In this document: in pieces, positions 13,801 to 17,126 of the stretch
Layout of the letters: every line of letters begins with the position of its first letter
Numbering within the stretch: position 1 is the stretch's first letter
Assembly (NCBI GenBank): GCA_947631485.1
Contig: CANRLJ010000002.1
Coordinates: 1-17,126 of the forward strand
Source of the DNA: an uncultured Clostridia bacterium
Lineage (GTDB): Bacteria > Bacillota > Clostridia > Christensenellales > UBA1242
Direction of reading: 5' to 3'
DNA: 17,126 nt
Translations under genes and position numbers: made by a program
The notes under the pieces: generated by a model
Database searches by the model: none
What the model saw: the letters and a program-made list of their open reading frames with translations, nothing else
Told to the model about the DNA's origin: nothing

Positions 13801-14836
13801 CGCAATCAACAGCCTTTCCGTCGGCGTCTTTCAATCCGTCAACATACATAGAGCCAATCACAGGGTAGTTTTCAGAGTCGTAGATTGTTTCGGCTTTGTA
13901 ATATGGCAAGTTGTCACTTGCTTTGATTTTGTATTCTTTGGTGTCTGGATCATATTCTATTGGGCAGGTGTAGAGGTCATAGTCCTTGTTTACAGTGTAG
14001 GTGCCGTTGTCTCCTGTCGAGATGGCTTCACGGTCAACATACACAGGGGTGGTTGTTGTGACATCTTCATCAGCCGTTTCCACCAACAAAAACCCAAAAT
14101 ATTTGGCGTCCTCATAAAACCTTGTGACATTTTTGAAGATTGCATCATCTGTTGTTTGGCGATTTAGTGGATTTAATGTTTTGTGAATATAATATTCTCC
14201 GCTTGTGCTTGTGTCTTTTGGAGTGTATCTGATGTATTCGTTAAATCCGACGGAGTCTCCGTTTTCGACATATCCAAATTGTGCAGGGGTGATGGAGTCA
14301 TCTTGGGTTATGTGTCCAAATTCAGAGTATTCTTTGTGTGAGTCATAGTTTGAGTCGCTGTTGTAGGCAACTTGAAAATAGTAATATGAATTTGCGTTTA
14401 ATGTCAGTGTGCCTTGTGTTTCATAACCTTTGCTTGTCTCGTATCCTATTGGGGAGTTTGAGTATTTTGAGTTTATCATAAGCACATATGCATCTTTGTC
14501 GGCTGTCTTTGGGTTGTTTCGCAAATAGAACCTGTTTGAGCCATAGTCCTGAAAACGAGAGCCTGTTGTTATGATGCCGGAAGTTGCCTTTTTGCCGGTT
14601 GGGTTTAGGGCAGACCAACCAGAAAGGCTGTCATTGAGGCTGAAGTTTGTTACGCCAGAGGAAAAACTGTTGTTTGTGACGGTTTGTTCTTCATGATAAC
14701 TTGTGGAATATGTGATTGCTGCGTCTGCTGTTTGGCTTTGTGTTGTCAAAAGCAGAACACCCATTGTTGACAAAGGAAATACAAGTGCCAGCAAGCACAT
14801 AATTATTTTGTTTTTTATTGATTTAAATCTTTTCAT
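10883..14836 (-). CDS. Giant modular surface protein with one C-proximal membrane span and a cytoplasmic coiled coil
   Basis: The 1317-residue product is not a family I can name. A signal peptide occupies about residues 1-38 (basic start, hydrophobic core, likely cut in the TADA-A region). Residues about 45-1100 look extracellular: Tyr-, Ser-, Thr- and Asn-rich, few Cys. They contain four repeats of a beta-sandwich, carbohydrate-binding-like pattern whose last strands read LxLG...G.xxFDN (near 374-396, 629-660, 845-872 and, weaker, 1045-1072). A Glu/Asp/Thr linker with an Asp-Thr repeat (about 1100-1125) leads to a membrane span at about 1133-1155. Residues 1156-1317 are highly charged with heptad-like Leu/Ile spacing and should form a cytoplasmic coiled coil, ending TRKGKK. 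No LPXTG sortase signal is present. Its own promoter and terminator suggest a single-gene transcript. A role in binding glycans or surfaces, or in sensing them, is inference. Confidence 0.85.
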   Translation of the reverse strand: MKRFKSIKNKIIMCLLALVFPLSTMGVLLLTTQSQTADAAITYSTSYHEEQTVTNNSFSSGVTNFSLNDSLSGWSALNPTGKKATSGIITTGSRFQDYGSNRFYLRNNPKTADKDAYVLMINSKYSNSPIGYETSKGYETQGTLTLNANSYYYFQVAYNSDSNYDSHKEYSEFGHITQDDSITPAQFGYVENGDSVGFNEYIRYTPKDTSTSGEYYIHKTLNPLNRQTTDDAIFKNVTRFYEDAKYFGFLLVETADEDVTTTTPVYVDREAISTGDNGTYTVNKDYDLYTCPIEYDPDTKEYKIKASDNLPYYKAETIYDSENYPVIGSMYVDGLKDADGKAVDCEITKVSSTKWVNFYFFIATGNEEQTVNFQLWLGTKDGPSSSGVVFYDAAHLYRCSENYFWDTYETYKLSKKITETHDKITTERSCVTLTDLRDDKTLSLSQLREETETNYNLDFENSDLQKYWTVDEQGFGNAKIFSRKNAQEVFKNETGYGYVGTDLSKKATFDTSKNAYNYQDNDRALALWADDNYAKVTLKTPIDIAANEIYKIKVHYKVSDISDGSAYVSLSENKDRILDFYADLKDIYTYADDSYSSAITTNVSDSFANNYGCIEFYVKGGALYRSAVDLSLSLGKAKSGDTAAELATGCILFDNITIEKASSSDYETAANKIELGTNTVTQDNGVTNGGFDLTTTTEGLPTPNSWTVSNGSSEYTYYGVVNTDSKFWNSYSKKYTDEGNENYRWTDRVKTNPGKIPSYPNQTNNVLMLANLVETYQSISSSPVSLSTGYKKVVFDYYVSTGCDLYVDLVSTNGEFSLYSKKITGTNGWKQFEIPMNIENSVELYIRLSLGKNSNTQKVEGYAFFDNFAIKDDTQEHYDTTNIKERVDLGNFYYNLQTNEIPEELGGIKPDNAPAYNCTPTANPTGSQGFNGGLVKGKAFENRDFYKSDMEDKVFFYITVPNEGSYTIDSNFSFDLKPDLYYKLSFKLKNFFQFDDTAEDDDISYGTTVGLTGFDYANEIKTDEEGFEEYSIYLHPTAEATAKLHIALACTRSDETYGGMIAGTMIVYDFNLDSTITESEYTNVQKEIEKKDYNGNSFVAKSTEENTDEDNTDTDTDTDTSTDTSSNTNNDSNWLLIPSLITAAAIIIAVIGFVLRKIKIKKIEKKRKETYDRKGSLNIDAIKLAARKERDAEVEKVNKEIERFETELQKLETEHKQKVINMRAADKGKVSKSTDKEFKNFAQRRTVIAERIEVLKKQTEELQTPEHLLSLERKLYAQEDLKQRELQKASEKLNKEKKLANDKSEENDNSKTRKGKK
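11478..11501 (-). repeat. 12-base tandem duplicate in the Asp-Thr linker
   Basis: Two perfect copies of GTGTCGGTGTCT lie side by side. They encode Asp-Thr repeats just outside the membrane span of the surface protein. Related imperfect units flank them from about 11465 to 11520. Confidence 0.8.
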
Positions 14837-14876
14837 ACATCACCTTTTGCAAATCATTAAAGTATTAAACTATGCT

Positions 14877-14905
14877 ATTATAATACATTTAAGTGAAATA
14901 ATCAA
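14877..14905 (-). promoter_or_regulatory. Promoter of the giant surface protein gene
   Basis: On the minus strand TTGATT (14900-14905) and a perfect TATAAT (14877-14882) are 17 bases apart. The -10 box ends 40 bases before the ATG, and AAGGTGATG lies just upstream of the ATG. A short direct repeat, TTTAATAC/TTTAATGA, lies in the leader. Confidence 0.8.
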
Positions 14906-14975
14906 ATATTTTTTTCAAATTTATCAATAATATTGTTGAGAATTATTGTCGTCAAAGGGGTTTTAAACGGTCTGC

Positions 14976-15365
14976 ATGGACAAACACAAACAAAACAAGG
15001 ACAAATTGAGTCTGAAATCCAAACTGATTATGTCGCTTTGTGGCATGATTGTTGGATTTATCAACGGATTTTTTGGTGGAGGAGGCGGCATGATTTGCGT
15101 TCCTTTACTTGAAAAGATGCTTCACCTCGAAAACAAATATTCTCATGCGACAGCAATCGCGGTTATTCTTCCAATTTCTTTTGTCAGCGCACTCATCTAC
15201 ACGCTTGGTGGACACATACAGTCAATCCCTTTCATAACCGTTTGTGCAGGGGTGGTTTTGGGCGGAATTATCGGCAGTTTTGCCCTCAAATTTTTGCCGT
15301 CAAAAACAATCAGAATCATCTTTGTTTTTGTCATGTTGGCTGGCGGTGTCAGGCTTTTGTTTTAA
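14976..15365 (+). CDS. TauE/SafE-family half-size permease protein, first of a pair
   Basis: The 129-residue protein is one half of a TauE/SafE (DUF81) permease, a family linked to export of sulfite, sulfoacetate and other anions. After a basic N-terminus (1-18) come about four spans. The family mark is GFINGFFGGGGGMICVPLL (about 27-45). Full-length members have about 250 residues and two such repeats; here each repeat is a separate gene, so the two products probably pair in the membrane. The ATG lacks a well-placed ribosome binding site: AAAGGGG lies about 14 bases upstream, farther than usual. No convincing promoter was identified in the 139-base gap before it. The second half starts 9 bases after the stop. 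Substrate unknown. Confidence 0.82.
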   Translation: MDKHKQNKDKLSLKSKLIMSLCGMIVGFINGFFGGGGGMICVPLLEKMLHLENKYSHATAIAVILPISFVSALIYTLGGHIQSIPFITVCAGVVLGGIIGSFALKFLPSKTIRIIFVFVMLAGGVRLLF

Positions 15366-15374
15366 AGGGGAAAT

Positions 15375-15737
15375 ATGATATATTTTTTTTACATTTTGGC
15401 AGGCTTAATTTCAGGTGTTTTCGGCGGTCTTGGCATGGGAGGCGGAACGCTGCTTATTCCCATTTTGACCATCTTTTTGAACTTTGACCAAAAACTTTCG
15501 CAGGGCATAAATTTGCTCAGTTTTTTGATTATGGCAATTTTCTCTTTGTATATTCATTACAGGCACGGATTTATTGTCACAAAAAACCTCTTTTGGTTGA
15601 TATTTTTTGGCGTTATTTTTTCTGTTGTTGGCTCAATTTGTATGGGATTTTTGCCATCACCAATTCTCAAAAAAGCCTTTGGTGTTTTTTTGTGCCTTCT
15701 CGCTGTGATAGAATTTATAAAAGTATTTAAAAAATAG
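15375..15737 (+). CDS. TauE/SafE-family half-size permease protein, second of a pair
   Basis: The 120-residue product has about four spans and carries the matching family mark GVFGGLGMGGGTLLIPIL near residues 14-31, followed by NFDQKLSQGINLLSF, the usual second-helix region of TauE/SafE repeats. It ends with a basic EFIKVFKK tail. AAAGGGG lies 5 bases before the ATG. Its closeness to the first half (9 bases between stop and start) supports a heteromeric permease. The promoter of the ferredoxin gene begins immediately after the stop. Confidence 0.85.
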   Translation: MIYFFYILAGLISGVFGGLGMGGGTLLIPILTIFLNFDQKLSQGINLLSFLIMAIFSLYIHYRHGFIVTKNLFWLIFFGVIFSVVGSICMGFLPSPILKKAFGVFLCLLAVIEFIKVFKK

Positions 15738-15766
15738 TGGACAAATTTACTTTTTTGTGTTATATT
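15738..15766 (+). promoter_or_regulatory. Promoter of the ferredoxin-Ppx-like pair
   Basis: TGGACA (15738-15743) and TATATT (15761-15766) are 17 bases apart, close to the sigma-A consensus. The -35 box abuts the TauE stop. The ferredoxin ATG is 24 bases after the -10 box. Confidence 0.7.
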
Positions 15767-15790
15767 TATTACATCTTAGCGAGGTGAATT

Positions 15791-15961
15791 ATGGTTGATA
15801 AAAACAAATGCATCAGTTGCGGAACTTGTGTCGCAATTTGCCCTGTTGGGGCAATCTCTTTTGGGGATGATGGCAAAGCACAAATAGACAAAACAAAATG
15901 TGTGCACTGCGGTGCTTGTCAAGCAAGTTGTCCAGTAAGCGCTATTGACCTTGACAAATAA
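15791..15961 (+). CDS. 2[4Fe-4S] ferredoxin
   Basis: This 56-residue protein is a clostridial-type bacterial ferredoxin, a small soluble electron carrier. It has two complete cluster-binding motifs of the CxxCxxCxxxCP type: CISCGTCVAICP (7-18) and CVHCGACQASCP (37-48), each followed by a conserved Pro-Val-(Gly/Ser)-Ala-Ile. The Cys arrangement and length match the standard two-cluster fold with no extra domain. GAGGTG lies 4 bases before the ATG. The next gene starts 11 bases after the stop, so the two share a transcript. Its presence supports an anaerobic metabolism. The partner enzyme is not evident from the neighbours. Confidence 0.95.
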   Translation: MVDKNKCISCGTCVAICPVGAISFGDDGKAQIDKTKCVHCGACQASCPVSAIDLDK

Positions 15962-15972
15962 TGGGAGGAAAT

Positions 15973-17126
15973 ATGGAAAACATTGCTTTTATTCAATTTG
16001 ACGAAAAGAAAATAAAACTGCAAATAATACAAAGCAGAAACGGAAGATACAGAGTTTTGGAAGAGGTGGAAAATCACCAAGACCTTACAAATGAAATAGT
16101 AAGAGATTGTCTTTTGTCACCAAAAACCAAAACAGACATCCTGAAGATTCTTAATATCTATCGTTTTACAATCGAAACCTTTAAAGTTGAAAAAATGATT
16201 GCTTTTGCGTCAAACATAATAGTAAAGGCAAGAAATTACCGCGGTTTTCTTGATGAAATCTACACAAACACAGGCATGAACTTTTTGATTGCGGGCGATG
16301 ACGAACTTGTAAAAAATGTATATCTTTCTTGCATGGCAAAGATTGATGCATCCAAGGGCTATATTTTGGACATTGAAAGTTTCAACACCTACATTTTGAA
16401 GTTCAATCGCAGAAATGTTGTGGAATACAACACAATCCCTTATGGCTACAGCAACCTTTCCTCTTCTCAAATGAATTTTGCCGACATGGTTGCAACAATG
16501 AAGAAGGAATTTAAAAAGGCATCACTTGTCAAAAACTATGAAGAGGATGCTGTTGTGGGCTGCGGCTCAACCTTTATTGACATTTCAAGAATAGCAAAAA
16601 AACTGACAAGATATCCTATTGACATCGACAACAACTACGTTCTTTCTGCTCAAAACATAAACAAGGTGATTGAGTTTGCCGCAACACTTGACGCTCAAAA
16701 AATAAACAAAATCAAGGGCATTGGACCATACGGTGCTCAAAGCATAAACGGCGGGCTTGCCATTGTTTCGGCGTTTGTTGAGGCGTTGAAATTGGACGAA
16801 CTCACTGTTTCCACTGCAGAGCCTTTTGAGGGTGTTGTTCTTTCAAACCTTGTTGGAACAGCAAATGAAAAATATTCTGATTTGCTTCAAAACAGCCTTG
16901 ACAACTATTATGAGTTCAAGAAAGAGGGCCTTGCAATAAACAGTCAGGTTTATGAAATGGCAATACTGCTGTTTAAACAACTTAAGGTTGTGCACAAACT
17001 GCCAAGACTGTATGTGAAACCTTTGAAGATTGCCTCATACATGTATGACTGCGGCAAATTTATAAACTTCAAGGACAGCGCAAAACATGCCTTCTACACG
17101 GTTTTAAACTCAAATGTGGCTGGGGC
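15973..17126 (+). CDS. Ppx/GppA-like protein with degenerate active sites (partial, 3' end beyond window)
   Basis: At least 384 residues are present and the frame stays open to the window edge. The overall order matches exopolyphosphatase/guanosine pentaphosphatase. An N-terminal ASKHA-fold half covers about 1-300, including KARNYRGFLDEI and FLIAGDDEL like the family's A-N-...-F and GEEEA segments, and VVGCGSTFIDISRI near 195-207. A helical HD-like half follows (about 305 on), with FINFKDSAKHAFYTVLNS like the usual FI...HHKHSYYLI. The residues expected to act are altered. The first phosphate loop (DIGSNS) reads FIQFDEKK. The second (DIGGGS) reads DIESFN (133-138). The HDIG metal site reads YDCG (358-361), and the first His of HHKH is Ser-Ala. 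It may be a regulatory or scaffolding relative rather than a phosphatase. GGGAGG lies 4 bases before the ATG. It follows the ferredoxin gene by 11 bases. Confidence 0.75.
   Translation, partial: MENIAFIQFDEKKIKLQIIQSRNGRYRVLEEVENHQDLTNEIVRDCLLSPKTKTDILKILNIYRFTIETFKVEKMIAFASNIIVKARNYRGFLDEIYTNTGMNFLIAGDDELVKNVYLSCMAKIDASKGYILDIESFNTYILKFNRRNVVEYNTIPYGYSNLSSSQMNFADMVATMKKEFKKASLVKNYEEDAVVGCGSTFIDISRIAKKLTRYPIDIDNNYVLSAQNINKVIEFAATLDAQKINKIKGIGPYGAQSINGGLAIVSAFVEALKLDELTVSTAEPFEGVVLSNLVGTANEKYSDLLQNSLDNYYEFKKEGLAINSQVYEMAILLFKQLKVVHKLPRLYVKPLKIASYMYDCGKFINFKDSAKHAFYTVLNSNVAG

Noticed and set aside
11361..14167. Several plus-strand open frames of 60-145 residues within the giant surface gene
   Set aside because: They lie opposite a gene with coherent signal peptide, repeats, span and coiled coil, and lack ribosome binding sites or recognisable domains.
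16210..16470. Minus-strand frame of 86 residues
   Set aside because: It overlaps the long Ppx-like frame, which has family similarity and a strong ribosome binding site.

Overview
The window is an AT-rich chromosomal segment. Its genes carry strong AGGAGG-type ribosome binding sites and sigma-A-like promoters. The gene content (RNase J, GreA, a PdaB-like deacetylase, a two-OB-fold SSB-like protein, cofactor-independent phosphoglycerate mutase, small split TauE/SafE proteins and a short 2[4Fe-4S] ferredoxin) points to an anaerobic low-GC Gram-positive bacterium, most likely a Clostridia-like lineage. I cannot name the species. No tRNA, rRNA, CRISPR array, insertion sequence or phage gene was seen. 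No stretch longer than about 210 bases lacks a gene.

Layout. Bases 1-371 are the end of a type II topoisomerase A subunit, followed by a terminator. Bases 581-2032 hold a polysaccharide deacetylase and an SSB-like protein. Facing them across one shared hairpin, on the minus strand, are gpmI (2058-3560) and a DUF378-like membrane protein (3630-3989). From 4055 the plus strand carries greA, an unrecognised six-span membrane protein, RNase J, a TrmR-like methyltransferase and a NUDIX hydrolase. That run ends at a strong terminator near 8513-8548. A new promoter then starts a PAP2 phosphatase-tsaE-tsaB run with overlapping or abutting genes. Next comes a strongly promoted gene for a tandem zinc-ribbon protein with a very acidic tail (10286-10816). 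Two back-to-back terminators separate it from a 1317-residue cell-surface protein on the minus strand (10883-14836). Rightward genes follow: two half-size TauE/SafE permease proteins, a 56-residue ferredoxin, and the first 384 residues of a Ppx/GppA-like protein cut by the window edge.

How the genes relate. Much of the middle is housekeeping RNA biology: transcript cleavage (GreA), mRNA decay (RNase J), wobble-uridine modification (TrmR-like) and t6A modification (TsaE, TsaB; TsaC and TsaD are not here). The envelope theme is carried by the deacetylase, the PAP2 lipid phosphatase and the giant surface protein.

The least ordinary items are four. (1) The Ppx/GppA-like protein appears to have lost every recognisable catalytic motif. 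(2) The giant surface protein joins four lectin-like extracellular modules through one membrane span to a long charged cytoplasmic coiled coil. (3) The acidic protein pairs two equally spaced zinc ribbons with an Asp tail ending in Phe. (4) The PAP2 gene looks leaderless. I did not find a clearly new multi-gene system; these are individual oddities.
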